DNA from: Actinomadura citrea
Lineage (GTDB): Bacteria; Actinomycetota; Actinomycetes; Streptosporangiales; Streptosporangiaceae
DNA length: 64,000 nt
Direction: 5' to 3'
Assembly (NCBI RefSeq): GCF_013409045.1
Contig: NZ_JACCBT010000001.1
Coordinates: forward strand, 3,286,001 to 3,350,000
Part shown: positions 19,247 to 27,711 of the stretch, piece after piece
How positions within the stretch are numbered: the stretch's first letter is position 1
How the letters are laid out: every line of letters starts with the position of its first letter
The notes under the pieces: generated by a model
The model's database searches: none
What the model was told of the DNA's origin: nothing
What the model saw: only the letters and a program-made list of their open reading frames with translations
Program-made: the position numbers and the translations under genes

Positions 19247-20212
19247 ATGGCCATCACGATCGCGCTCGCCGGAGACACGATGCTGGGACGCGGCGTGGCG
19301 GAGGAGATCGCCGCATCCGGCCCGTACGGCCTGTTCTCCGAGGGGGTGCGCGAGGTCTTCCACGAGGCCGACCTCGCCCTGGTGAACCTGGAGTGCTGCG
19401 TGTCGGAGCGCGGGCGGCGGTGGGACGCGCCCGGCAAGCCCTTCCACTTCCGTGCGCCGCCGGCCGCGGCCGAAACCCTCGCCGACCTCGGCGTGGACTG
19501 CGTGACGCTCGCCAACAACCACGCCCTGGACTACGGACCGGACGCGCTGGCGGACACGCTGGACGCCCTCCGGCGGGCGGGCGTCCGGACCGTCGGTGCC
19601 GGCGAGGACCTTGGGCGGGCGTGGGAGCCCGCCGTCCTGGAGGCCGGGGGAGTGCGGGTCGCGGTCCTCGGCGCCACCGACCATCCGGCCGACTTCGCCG
19701 CGGGGACGAGCCGTCCGGGCGTCGCCCATGCCGACCTGGAGGACGGCGTCCCCGACTTCCTGCTGGAGGAGGTCCGGCGGCTCCGCGGCGGGCACGACGC
19801 CGTCCTGGTCATGCCGCACTGGGGCCCGAACATGATCCCGGCGCCGCTGCCCTACGTGCGGCGCGCGGCGGGGAGGCTGGTGGACGCCGGCGCGACGCTC
19901 GTCGCCGGGAGCTCCGCGCACGTCTTCCACGCCGTGGCGCGGCCGGTGGTCTTCGACATGGGCGACTTCATCGACGACTACGCGGTCGACGCCCTGCTGC
20001 GCAACGACCTCGGTCTGCTGTTCCTGGTGACGCTGGACGCCGCCGGGCCGTCCCGGATCGAGGCGGTGCCGATCCGGCTGGACTTCTGCCGCACCCGCCT
20101 GGCCGGGGGCGCCGACCGCGCCTGGATCATCGACCGTTTCGCCAAGGCCTGTGCCGCCTTCGGCACGCCGGTGACCGTCCGGGACGACCGGCTCGTCATC
20201 GAACGGCCGTAG
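19247..20212 (+). CDS. CapA-like poly-gamma-glutamate/metallophosphatase family protein
   Basis: A 321-residue protein of the CapA (PGA_cap) calcineurin-like group: GDTMLGRG (~residues 9-16), VNLECCVS (~48-55), LANNHALDYG (~83-92), HWGPN and the final motif SSAHVFHAVARPVVFDMGDFI. The family is known from Bacillus capsule synthesis, but no capB/capC partner is present, so a role in a polyglutamate polymer is not supported here. There is no signal peptide. ATG 19247 follows CCCAGGGG. The gene ends 4 nt before the convergent TetR gene. Confidence 0.88.
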   Translation: MAITIALAGDTMLGRGVAEEIAASGPYGLFSEGVREVFHEADLALVNLECCVSERGRRWDAPGKPFHFRAPPAAAETLADLGVDCVTLANNHALDYGPDALADTLDALRRAGVRTVGAGEDLGRAWEPAVLEAGGVRVAVLGATDHPADFAAGTSRPGVAHADLEDGVPDFLLEEVRRLRGGHDAVLVMPHWGPNMIPAPLPYVRRAAGRLVDAGATLVAGSSAHVFHAVARPVVFDMGDFIDDYAVDALLRNDLGLLFLVTLDAAGPSRIEAVPIRLDFCRTRLAGGADRAWIIDRFAKACAAFGTPVTVRDDRLVIERP

Positions 20213-20216
20213 GGGC

Positions 20217-20804
20217 TCAGCGCAGCACGGCCGCGACGACCCCGGTCACCGTCCTGCGCACGGCCTCGTCGTCCGGGGGCGCGGCGGCACGGTCGGCGAA
20301 CAGCAGATGGCCGGCGCCGACCAGGGTGGGGGCGAGCAGGTCGACCTCGGCATCCGCCGCGAGGCGGCCGAGGTCGCGCTCGGCGGCGAGGTAGGAGGCG
20401 ATCATCTCCACGGCCTCGGTCAGCACCGGCACGCCGGCCGGCCAGGTCCGCCGCAGCCGGGCGCGCAGCTCGTCCCTGAAGGTGATGAGGGGGACGACCG
20501 CGACGGCGACCGACGCGAAGACGGCGCTCAGGGCCGCTGCGAGGTTGCCGACGACGGTGCCGGTCCCGGCGGCGTCGCGCAGGGCGGCGGCCTCGGCGTC
20601 CATCCGGTCCACGCGGTCCAGGACGAACTCGGCGAGGAAGGCGTCGAAGTCGGCGAAGTGCCGGTGCAGGACGCCCTTGGCGCAGCCGGCCTCCTCGGTG
20701 ACCGCCCGGCTGGTCAGCGCGCTCGGCCCGTCCCGCAGCAGGACGCGCTCGGCGGCGTCGAACAGCCGGCCGCGCACGTCGCGCATGGCGACACCTGTCG
20801 GCAC
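20217..20804 (-). CDS. TetR-family transcriptional regulator
   Basis: A 195-residue repressor-type protein. The N-terminal HTH reads RLFDAAERVLLRDGPSALTS then RAVTEEAGCAKGVLHRHFADF (~residues 11-53), typical of TetR; the C-terminal ligand domain is unassigned. GTG 20804 is preferred because AAGGAGG lies 7 nt upstream. It is divergent from the methyltransferase gene with only 48 bp between starts, and that gap carries two matched palindromic sites, so it very probably controls both itself and the methyltransferase. Inducer unknown. Confidence 0.9.
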   Translation of the reverse strand: MPTGVAMRDVRGRLFDAAERVLLRDGPSALTSRAVTEEAGCAKGVLHRHFADFDAFLAEFVLDRVDRMDAEAAALRDAAGTGTVVGNLAAALSAVFASVAVAVVPLITFRDELRARLRRTWPAGVPVLTEAVEMIASYLAAERDLGRLAADAEVDLLAPTLVGAGHLLFADRAAAPPDDEAVRRTVTGVVAAVLR

Positions 20805-20824
20805 GGCGGATCCTCCTTGACGAG

Positions 20825-20859
20825 TGGGCAAGCGCCCATTCATAGTGGGCGCATGCCCA
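20825..20859. promoter_or_regulatory. Double palindromic operator for the adjacent TetR regulator
   Basis: TGGGCAAGCGCCCA (20825-20838) and TGGGCGCATGCCCA (20846-20859) are almost exact reverse complements of each other (one mismatch), each of form TGGGC-N4-GCCCA. Together they also form a perfect 7-bp inverted repeat GCGCCCA/TGGGCGC at 20832-20852. The second site covers the methyltransferase start codon at 20853. The layout suits two TetR dimers. Confidence 0.7.
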
Positions 20860-21671
20860 TTGTAGCGAAAGACCCTTCCCCCGAACCGCATCGCGCCCGC
20901 GAGGTGGCGGAGTCCTTCGGCTCCGACGCCGAGCGGTACGACCGCGCCCGGCCCCGCTATCCCGACGCCCTCGTGAAGCGCATCGTCGCCGCCGGCCCCG
21001 GACCGGACGTCCTCGACGTCGGCTGCGGCACCGGCATCGAGGCCCGCCAGTTCCAGGCCGCCGGCTGCAGGGTGCTCGGCGTCGAGCCCGACGCCCGGAT
21101 GGCCGCCTTCGCGCGGCGCGGCGGGCTGGAGGTCGAGGAGGCGACGTTCGAGTCCTGGGACCCCGCGGGCCGGGTCTTCGACGCCGTGATCGCCGGGACG
21201 GCCTGGCACTGGGTGGACCCGGTCGCCGGAGCGGCCAAGGCGGCGCGGGTGCTGCGGCCCGGCGGCCGGCTGGCGGCGTTCTGGCACGTGTTCCAGCTCC
21301 CGCCCACCGTGGCGGACGCCTTCGCCGCCGTCTACCGGCGGGTCGTGCCCGACTCGCCGTTCACCATCCGCGTGGACAAGCCGGCCATGGACGGCTACCA
21401 GGTGATGTTCGCCAAGGCCGCCGACGGGATCCAGGACACGGGCGCCTTCGGTGAGCCGGAGCAGTGGCGCTTCGACTGGGAGCGCGCCTACACCCGCGAC
21501 GAATGGCTGGACCAGATGCCCACCCACGGCACGCTCACCGGGCTCCCGGATGCCCAGCGGGCGCAGGTGCTGGAAGGCGTCGGCGAGGCCATCGACGCCC
21601 TGGGGGGCGCCTTCACCATGTCCTACGCCACCGTGGCCGTCACCGCGGCGCGCGGCACCCGTCAGGGGTGA
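20853..21671 (+). CDS. Class I SAM-dependent methyltransferase
   Basis: A 272-residue methyltransferase. SAM-binding motif I is VLDVGCGTGIEA (~52-63), motif II VLGVEPDARM, then a FDAVIAGTAWHWVDP acidic strand and VLRPGGRLAAFWH. The N-terminal AESFGSDAERYDRARPRYP matches the group of small-molecule methyltransferases often paired with TetR genes. The acceptor is not inferable. Its start codon lies within the predicted TetR operator, so repression by steric block is likely. Confidence 0.9.
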   Translation: MPIVAKDPSPEPHRAREVAESFGSDAERYDRARPRYPDALVKRIVAAGPGPDVLDVGCGTGIEARQFQAAGCRVLGVEPDARMAAFARRGGLEVEEATFESWDPAGRVFDAVIAGTAWHWVDPVAGAAKAARVLRPGGRLAAFWHVFQLPPTVADAFAAVYRRVVPDSPFTIRVDKPAMDGYQVMFAKAADGIQDTGAFGEPEQWRFDWERAYTRDEWLDQMPTHGTLTGLPDAQRAQVLEGVGEAIDALGGAFTMSYATVAVTAARGTRQG

Positions 21672-21704
21672 CACGCAGTACGGCCTTCCGGGTCGGCGGT
21701 CTGG

Positions 21705-22199
21705 TCAGGACGGCGGCACCGGGTTCACGCGGCGCCGGGTGTCGATGCCGGAGGCGTTGCGCGGGTCCCGGCCCGGAAGATGCACCTCGTATCCGGTCGC
21801 GTCCGCGTGGTAGAGGCGCAGCGCGGCGTCGCCGCTGAGCTCGTCCGGCCGGAAGGCCACGGCGCCCGGATCGGCCTGGGGGAACGCCTCGGCGCAGCGC
21901 CGCGGCAGATCCTCGTCCGGCACGACGGAGGCCACGGCGTCGATGTAGACGGCGCGGCCCTGCCCGATCTCCACGGTCGAGTCGTAGATGACGATGGCGA
22001 CCTCCGGGCGCGCGGCGATGTTGCCCGAGTGCCGCGCGTCCGGGGAGGACACCCAGTAGAAGGTGCGGTAGCCGGCGTGCGTGAAGTACACCGGCGAGAC
22101 GCGAGGCCGGTGATCGGCCTCGCTCGTCCCCAGGGTCATGTACCGGTTCCCGTCGATGACGGTCCGCGCCGACTCGTCCAAATTCTCTGGCAGGCTCAT
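21705..22199 (-). CDS. Pyridoxamine 5'-phosphate oxidase-fold flavin-binding protein
   Basis: A 164-residue split-barrel protein: NRYMTLGTSEADHRPRVSPVYF forms the first strands and YRTFYWVSSPDARHSGNIAARPEVAIVIYD the flavin-site strands typical of this fold. Proteins of this size usually bind FMN, F420 or heme and are not vitamin B6 synthases. The substrate is unknown. It is divergent from arsR with 104 bp between starts. No direct functional link to arsR is evident. Confidence 0.8.
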   Translation of the reverse strand: MSLPENLDESARTVIDGNRYMTLGTSEADHRPRVSPVYFTHAGYRTFYWVSSPDARHSGNIAARPEVAIVIYDSTVEIGQGRAVYIDAVASVVPDEDLPRRCAEAFPQADPGAVAFRPDELSGDAALRLYHADATGYEVHLPGRDPRNASGIDTRRRVNPVPPS

Positions 22200-22280
22200 G
22201 GGAGAGAAGTGTGGCCGATGGGCCTGACATCGCGGCGGCGCCGGCCGTCCTCTGGACGGCCCGTCTGGATCTTTACTGCT

Positions 22281-22307
22281 CCATCGTCTATCGTCGATGA
22301 ACGATGG
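22281..22307. promoter_or_regulatory. Inverted repeat over the arsR start (probable ArsR operator)
   Basis: CCATCGT (22281-22287) and ACGATGG (22301-22307) form a perfect 7-bp inverted repeat enclosing a smaller palindrome ATCGTCGAT. It covers the arsR start codon at 22304, the usual place for autoregulation by ArsR/SmtB proteins. Confidence 0.55.
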
Positions 22308-22654
22308 ACGTCGAGAGCGGGCCGCTGGACCGGCCCACCGCCGCCGAGTACGCCTCCTGGTTCAGGGCCCTGGCCGATCCCACCCGGATCCAGATCGTCT
22401 CGCTGCTGGCTCGCAGGGATCGCCCCCTGAGCGTCGGCGAGATCGTGAAGGCGGTGGAGGTCGGCCAGTCGACCGTGTCGGCCCACCTGAGGGTGCTGGC
22501 CGGGGTCCGGTTCGTGCTGGCCGAACGGCGGGGCACCGCCTCCTACTACCGCGTCAACGACGCCTGCGTCGGCTGCTTCCCGTCCGCCGCCGACGTCGTC
22601 ATGGGCCGGCCCGTCCCCGCCCTGCCCGCCGGTGCCCCGGAGGGACGGCCGTGA
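22304..22654 (+). CDS. arsR: ArsR/SmtB-family metalloregulator
   Basis: A 116-residue winged-helix repressor. The recognition helix lies in VEVGQSTVSAHLRVLAGVRFV, followed by the wing RRGTASYYRVN. A Cys pair occurs near the C-terminus (ACVGCFPSAAD), a place where actinobacterial ArsR proteins carry arsenite ligands. It overlaps the acetyltransferase gene by 4 nt (GTGA), so the two form one operon. No arsenite pump or arsenate reductase follows. Effector identity (As(III) or an organoarsenical) is inferred from the neighbour. Confidence 0.88.
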   Translation: MDVESGPLDRPTAAEYASWFRALADPTRIQIVSLLARRDRPLSVGEIVKAVEVGQSTVSAHLRVLAGVRFVLAERRGTASYYRVNDACVGCFPSAADVVMGRPVPALPAGAPEGRP

Positions 22655-23178
22655 TCGCTCCAGAGGCGCCCTCCGGCATCGCCGTCAGGGCCATGCGCCC
22701 GGACGACGCCGGGCGGGTGCTGGCGATCTACCAGGAAGGCCTGGACACGGGCCAGGCCAGCTTCGAGACCGGCGCCCCCACCTGGGAGAAGTTCGACGCC
22801 GCCAAGCTGGACCGCCACCGGTACGTGGCCGTCGACGCGGCCGGGGCCCCGCCTGGCGACGTGCTCGGCTGGATCGCCGCCGGGCCCGTGTCGGACCGCT
22901 GCTGCTACAGCGGCGTGGTTGAGCACAGCGTGTACGTCTGCCCTCGTGCCCGGGGCCGGGGTGTCGGGTCCGCGCTGCTGGCCGCCTTCATCGCCTCGAC
23001 CGAGGCCGACGGCATCTGGACCATCCAGTCGGGCATCTTCCCCGAGAACACCTCCAGCCTGCGGCTGCACGCCAAGGCCGGGTTCCGCGTCGTGGGCGTC
23101 CGTGAACGCCTCGGCCGCCTCCACGGCCGGTGGCGCGACGTCGTCCTCCTCGAACGCCGCAGCCCCCTCGTGCCGTAG
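22651..23178 (+). CDS. ArsN/phosphinothricin-type N-acetyltransferase
   Basis: A 175-residue GNAT of the phosphinothricin/arsinothricin acetyltransferase group: YQEGLDTGQASFETGAPTWE at the N-terminal substrate side, VYVCPRARGRGVGSALL as acetyl-CoA loop, and SGIFPENTSSLRLHAKAGFRVVG near the end. Family members N-acetylate the glutamate analogues phosphinothricin, methionine sulfoximine or arsinothricin. Coupling to an arsR gene favours the ArsN1 role, detoxifying arsinothricin, but other analogues are possible. GTG 22651 overlaps the arsR stop. Confidence 0.82.
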   Translation: MIAPEAPSGIAVRAMRPDDAGRVLAIYQEGLDTGQASFETGAPTWEKFDAAKLDRHRYVAVDAAGAPPGDVLGWIAAGPVSDRCCYSGVVEHSVYVCPRARGRGVGSALLAAFIASTEADGIWTIQSGIFPENTSSLRLHAKAGFRVVGVRERLGRLHGRWRDVVLLERRSPLVP

Positions 23179-23196
23179 CCGGGACGCGAACCGGCG

Positions 23197-26043
23197 TCAG
23201 CGCGGGCACGGATCCAGCCGCGGAACGCGCCTCATGCCGTTGAGGCGGCCGCAGATCGGCGTGGAGACCGGCTCGCCGTCCCTCATCGTCACCCTGATCA
23301 TGGTGATGCCGCGGGTGCCGGGGCCGCCCCGCTCGTGGCCCTCGCCCTCGAAGGCGATGGTTCCCGTTGCGCCCTCCAGACCGGAAAGGTGGGGCAGTTC
23401 CTGCAGCACCGAACCGGAGGTGACGGTGCGGCTCCCGGCCACCACGCCCGCCGGGTCCCGGACGGGAGAGAGGGCGTCGTAGGCGTTCTGGGCCGCCTCC
23501 CCGAGGGCGAGGGCGGCGTCGTAGGCAAGGGCCATCTGGCCGTTCACGAGCAACGGCTCGTCCGGGCGGACGCGCGGGGCGCCGATGTGCAGGACGTTGC
23601 GGGCCAGCAGGAAGAAGCCGTTGGTCTGGTCGCGGTCGCCGGCGATCAGGAACGGCAGGTGGACGAACGCGGTGTGGTAGACGACGGTGTTCTCCGGCAG
23701 CGGGACGTCGTGGGGGCCGGTGCCGAAGCGGGACTTGGTCACGTCGTCGCCCGCGAGCAGGACGAGGCGGTGGCGGGTGCAGCCGCCCTGGATGAGCCCG
23801 TCGCGCAGGCCGCGCAGGTCCTCGGAGCGTCCGGCGAAGTAGACGAGGCGGTACGAGGCGGCCTTGCAGGCGGCCTTCACCGCGCGGGCGACGTCCTGGA
23901 TGCCGGTGTACTCCACGCGGTCGGTCCTGCGCGGGTGCAGGACCCGGGTGATGTCGTCGGCGATCTCGCGGCTGTAGGCGTCCCGGGACGGGCCCGGGGC
24001 GCGGTAGACGATCATCGCGCGGCTGATCGGGCGGTTGCCGAGCTCCGCGCGGACGGCGGCGCGGGTCGCGGCGGCCTCGTCGTAGTCGGTGGCGGCCAGG
24101 CTGTGGTAGTGCTTCAGCCGGGGCAGTTCGTCGGAGGAGTTGACGGTGTCGACGACGGGCAGGCCGGCGTCGTTGAGCCGCTCGATCGCGGACCTGGACG
24201 GCTCGGTGTTGCGGCCGAAGCCGATGACGCCGGCGAGGGTCGGGTCGCGGCGGGCGAGATCCAGGATCCGGTCGGCGGTCTCGTCGGAGAACGCCATGTT
24301 CTGTCCCGTGTTCGCGGGTAACAGGCGGATCTTGAGGGGGTTGCCGACCTCGCCGGGGCCGCCGGACCCGTTGTTGCGCCGCTGCGCGAGGTAGGCGCCG
24401 GCGAGTTCGTGGACGCTGCTGACGGTGACCTCGCTCTGGCCGGGGCTCGCGGTGAAGATCCCCACGTAGACGAGCGTCACGTAGGGGTCGCCCGAGGCCG
24501 CGACGGCCTCGTTCCCCTGCTCGATGCGGCGCTGGAGATCGGCGAGGGTGAGCCGCGGCCCGGCGTTGCCGGCGGACGGGGGATGCCGGTCGCCGTCCAT
24601 GCCGATGCTGTCGGCGCCGCGCTCGAACCGGACGCCGTGGGTGGACACGCCGACGCATTCGCGGCTGCCGTCGGTGTTGGTGTGCAGCCTGGTGTCGCCG
24701 TTCCAGCTCATGGGCAACCCGACGCTGCAGTAGGTGGAGCGCAGGTCCAACTGCGCGTAGGTCACCGCGAACACGCACACCAGGACGGCGGCGATGAGGG
24801 CGCGCCACGACCACAGCCACGTCCAGCGGGGGCGGCGCCGGACGGCGAAGTCGTCGGCGGGGCGCTGGCCGGCGGGGTCGCCGGAGACCGGGATGCGCAG
24901 CAGGTAGGGCAGCCGGACGGACTCGCTCGGCCCCTGCGCGGTGCCGAGCGAGGACCGCCAGTGCTCGTACCGGTCCATGGCATCGCCGCCGGCGGGCGCC
25001 GGGCCGCCAAGCTCGTCCCGGGTGGCGGCATCGATGGACGCGATGACCAGCAGCGGGTGGAACTCGCTGCGGCGCGCCCGGATGTCGCTGATCGCCGACA
25101 GCACGGCGAGGCCGCCGTTGCGGCGCCCGGGACGCGACAGGAACACCACGGGCGGCGCGGGGCGCTTGAAGCCGCGCAGGCTGGGCGCGAGCCGCCGGTA
25201 CTGGTCGCGGATGTCCTCCAGCAGCGCGAACGTCTTGATCTGCAGGAGGAACCGGGCCGCGTCGGGCTTGGTGAGCCGCTCGGACACCCGGTGCAGGCGG
25301 CCCTCGAAGCCGAGGTCGTCGCCGCTCTCGTCCAGGACGGCGAAGAACGACGTGCGGGCGAACCAGCGGTAGCGGCCGCCGAAGCCGGTGCGCGACAGGA
25401 CGGGCAGCCAGATCCGCCTCGTGGACAGCGCGGCGGCGGTGACCAGCACGACGGCGAGGACGGCGGCGGCGGTGGCGAGGATACGGCTCGGCGTCTGCTC
25501 GGCGATGCCGCCGGCGAGCACCGCGATGAGGGCGACGATGGACGCGCCGATGCCGGGCCACCAGGCGGGGGCGCGCAGCGGGGCGCCCTGCCAGCGGAAC
25601 AGACCGGCACGCTCGTTCCAGCGGTCGACGGTCGCGACAGGGGAGCGGCGGTACGGGGGCGGGGCGAGGGAGCCGTCCGGCCCCGGTTCGGCGGCGGCTG
25701 CCTGGATCGTCCGGACGAGGTCGGAGCGGGGGAAGCGCAGCAGGCCGAACTGGGACCGGGTGTGCCGCCAGGTCAGGGGCTGGGACATGGTGTCGACGAG
25801 CGCGATCGCTGCGGCCTCGCCCCCGGTGCCCGCGAGATCCGGGCCGATCGCCGACAGCCCCATCTCGCCCGCGAGGCGTTTCAGCTCCTCCAGGTGCTCG
25901 TCCGGGTCGTCCTGGTCGCCGGCCGGCTCCAGGACGGTGACCGGGTAGGGGCGCGAGTCCAGCCGCCAGGGCAGGCGTCCGGTCATCCAGTCGAAGAGCG
26001 CGAAGAGCCCGCGCCCGGAGTCGGCGGGTCGGGGGTTGCCCAC
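23197..26043 (-). CDS. Large membrane protein with type I periplasmic-binding-like domain
   Basis: A 948-residue protein. The N-terminal ~160 residues are cytoplasmic, then two adjacent helices (~163-182 and ~188-207), a ~200-residue cytoplasmic domain of unknown type (PPVVFLSRPGRRNGG, HPLLVIASIDA), a third helix (~414-431), then an extracytoplasmic part to the end. That part resembles branched-chain amino-acid binding proteins: LVYVGIFTAS, NTGQNMAFSDETADRI, GVIGFGRNTE, AMIVYRAPG, and AYDAALALGEAAQNA. It looks like a sensor or receptor rather than a transport component, since no permease or ATPase is nearby. GTG 26043 is chosen for its GGAAGG 6 nt upstream. Output partner unknown. Confidence 0.7.
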   Translation of the reverse strand: MGNPRPADSGRGLFALFDWMTGRLPWRLDSRPYPVTVLEPAGDQDDPDEHLEELKRLAGEMGLSAIGPDLAGTGGEAAAIALVDTMSQPLTWRHTRSQFGLLRFPRSDLVRTIQAAAAEPGPDGSLAPPPYRRSPVATVDRWNERAGLFRWQGAPLRAPAWWPGIGASIVALIAVLAGGIAEQTPSRILATAAAVLAVVLVTAAALSTRRIWLPVLSRTGFGGRYRWFARTSFFAVLDESGDDLGFEGRLHRVSERLTKPDAARFLLQIKTFALLEDIRDQYRRLAPSLRGFKRPAPPVVFLSRPGRRNGGLAVLSAISDIRARRSEFHPLLVIASIDAATRDELGGPAPAGGDAMDRYEHWRSSLGTAQGPSESVRLPYLLRIPVSGDPAGQRPADDFAVRRRPRWTWLWSWRALIAAVLVCVFAVTYAQLDLRSTYCSVGLPMSWNGDTRLHTNTDGSRECVGVSTHGVRFERGADSIGMDGDRHPPSAGNAGPRLTLADLQRRIEQGNEAVAASGDPYVTLVYVGIFTASPGQSEVTVSSVHELAGAYLAQRRNNGSGGPGEVGNPLKIRLLPANTGQNMAFSDETADRILDLARRDPTLAGVIGFGRNTEPSRSAIERLNDAGLPVVDTVNSSDELPRLKHYHSLAATDYDEAAATRAAVRAELGNRPISRAMIVYRAPGPSRDAYSREIADDITRVLHPRRTDRVEYTGIQDVARAVKAACKAASYRLVYFAGRSEDLRGLRDGLIQGGCTRHRLVLLAGDDVTKSRFGTGPHDVPLPENTVVYHTAFVHLPFLIAGDRDQTNGFFLLARNVLHIGAPRVRPDEPLLVNGQMALAYDAALALGEAAQNAYDALSPVRDPAGVVAGSRTVTSGSVLQELPHLSGLEGATGTIAFEGEGHERGGPGTRGITMIRVTMRDGEPVSTPICGRLNGMRRVPRLDPCPR

Positions 26044-26166
26044 GGCGGCCTTCCCTGACGGCGGGGGCGGATCATGCCTGTCCCGGGGAAGCGTAAGCCG
26101 GGGCCGCGGCGGCGTCACGCCGTGAGCGCCGTGTCACCTGCCGGAACGATGTCCGGTTTCGGTCGT

Positions 26167-27303
26167 TCAGTCCGTGGTGGTGACGGCGTTGAGGCGGTCC
26201 ACGGCGTTGGCGAAGTCCTCGACCATGTCGTAGACGACCTGGCGGGCGGGCTTGACGGTGTTCATCAGGCCGACGCACTGGCCGACGAAGTAGTTCGCGA
26301 GGGCGAGGGCGCCCGGGTTGCCGGACTCGGCCACCTTGGTGATCTGCCGCATGGCCCCCTCCGCCACGATCATCTGGAGCGGCATGCCGAGCGGGCCGGG
26401 GCTGTCCGGGCCCTCCCATTCCTGCGTCCATGCGGAGCGCAGCTGCCGGGCGGGCTTGCCGGTCCGCGACCGCGACCGGATCGTGTCGCGGGACGTGGCG
26501 GCGAGCAGCTTCTCCTTCACCGGCGGGGACGTCTCGGCCTCCTCGGTGGTCAGCCACACCGAGCCGCACCACACGCCGGACGCGCCGAGCGCCAGGGCCG
26601 CGGCCATCTGGCGTCCGGTGGCGATCCCGCCCGCGGCGAGGACGGGCACCGGGGCGACCGTGTCGACCACCTCGGGGACGAGCACCATCGTGGAGATCTC
26701 GCCGGTGTGCCCGCCCGCCTCCCCGCCCTGCGCGACGACCAGGTCGACGCCGGCGGAGACCTGGCGGCGGGCGTGCTCGGACGTCCCGACCAGTGCGGCG
26801 ACGGGGATCCCGGCGGCCTTGGCCTTCTCCACCATCAGCGGCGGCGGGGTGCCGAGGGCGCTGGCGATGAGGCCGATGGGGTGGGCGAGCGACACGTCGA
26901 TCAGCTCGGTCGCGCCCTCCTTGGTGACCTGCGCGCCGCCGCGCGCGTTGGACCGCCTGGCCTTCTCGAAGTCGGGCAGTGGGACGTCGTACTTGGCGAA
27001 CAGGCCGACGAGGAAGTTCCAGTGCTCCTCGGGGACGGCGGCGAGCAGGGCGTCCAGGCCGCCGCCGCCCTCCGCCGCCTTGTCGATCTTGCCGGGGACG
27101 AGCACGTCGACGCCGTAGGGGCGGCCGCCCACGTGGTCGTCGATCCAGCGCAGCTCCTCTTCGAGCCGGTCCGGCGTGTACGCGACGGCGCCGAGGACGC
27201 CGAACCCGCCGGCGTTGGTGACGGCGGCGACGACGTCGCGGCAGTGGCTGAAGGCGAACAGCGGGAACTCGATGCCGAACCGTGCGCAGACCTCGGTGTT
27301 CAT
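26167..27303 (-). CDS. Nitronate monooxygenase-like FMN enzyme
   Basis: A 378-residue TIM-barrel flavoprotein of the 2-nitropropane dioxygenase/NMO family. Seen are the N-terminal FGIEFPLFAFSHCRDVVAAV, the FMN-phosphate region QGGEAGGHTG and AAGGIATGRQMAAALALGASGVWCGSVWL. Relatives include nitronate monooxygenases and enoyl-reductase-like enzymes, and in actinomycetes they often sit with lipid or steroid catabolic genes. It lies 10 nt after a DUF35 gene and a thiolase-like gene and has its own copy of a palindromic operator just upstream, so the trio is probably coregulated. Confidence 0.85.
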   Translation of the reverse strand: MNTEVCARFGIEFPLFAFSHCRDVVAAVTNAGGFGVLGAVAYTPDRLEEELRWIDDHVGGRPYGVDVLVPGKIDKAAEGGGGLDALLAAVPEEHWNFLVGLFAKYDVPLPDFEKARRSNARGGAQVTKEGATELIDVSLAHPIGLIASALGTPPPLMVEKAKAAGIPVAALVGTSEHARRQVSAGVDLVVAQGGEAGGHTGEISTMVLVPEVVDTVAPVPVLAAGGIATGRQMAAALALGASGVWCGSVWLTTEEAETSPPVKEKLLAATSRDTIRSRSRTGKPARQLRSAWTQEWEGPDSPGPLGMPLQMIVAEGAMRQITKVAESGNPGALALANYFVGQCVGLMNTVKPARQVVYDMVEDFANAVDRLNAVTTTD

Positions 27304-27313
27304 GGGCCCGACG

Positions 27314-27709
27314 CTAACGGACCGAACCGCGTTCGGTCCAGGGGCGGAACAGCACGTACGACTCGCCCTCGTCGGGATGCTCGAACGCCGCGCGCAGCGC
27401 GAGCCCCTCGCGCAGGTCCGCGCGCTCCACGCCGTCCAGGCGGGCGTGCAGCCACGGCCCCTCGGCCAGCTCGACCAGCGCCAGGAACGCGGGCGGCTCC
27501 TTGGGAAGGATCGTCCAGGTCACCAGGGTCGCCGCGCCGCTGGCCTCGGCCCAGCCGAGGTCCTCCTCGCCGCAGCCGGGGCAGCCGCTCGCGTCCGGCG
27601 CGAACCACCGGTCGCACGCCTCGCAGCGCCGGACGACGAGCCGGCCGGCGGCCGTTCCGTCGAAGAACGGGTCGGTCCGCCCGTCCCGCCGCAGAACGCC
27701 GATCTCCAT
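27314..27709 (-). CDS. DUF35/OB-fold zinc-ribbon protein, thiolase partner
   Basis: A 131-residue protein with an N-terminal rubredoxin-like zinc ribbon (C29, C32, C43, C46) and a C-terminal OB-fold (TLVTWTILPKEPPAFLALVELAEG). DUF35 proteins bind acyl-CoA and form complexes with SCP2-type thiolase-like proteins, as in steroid side-chain aldolases and hydratases. The gene begins 2 nt after the stop of the thiolase-like gene, the typical partner arrangement. Its last codons contain the palindromic operator that precedes the nitronate monooxygenase gene. Confidence 0.85.
   Translation of the reverse strand: MEIGVLRRDGRTDPFFDGTAAGRLVVRRCEACDRWFAPDASGCPGCGEEDLGWAEASGAATLVTWTILPKEPPAFLALVELAEGPWLHARLDGVERADLREGLALRAAFEHPDEGESYVLFRPWTERGSVR
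27319..27339. promoter_or_regulatory. Perfect palindromic operator, copy 1 (before nitronate monooxygenase)
   Basis: GGACCGAAC (27319-27327) and GTTCGGTCC (27331-27339) form a perfect 9-bp inverted repeat around CGC. It lies 16 nt upstream of the nitronate monooxygenase start, within the 3' end of the DUF35 gene. The same element, 17 of 21 positions identical, recurs at 28917-28937. Confidence 0.7.
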
Positions 27710-27711
27710 GG

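Noticed and set aside
19247..20212. CapA-like protein as evidence of a capsule locus
   Set aside because: No capsule synthesis, export or ligase gene is present near it.
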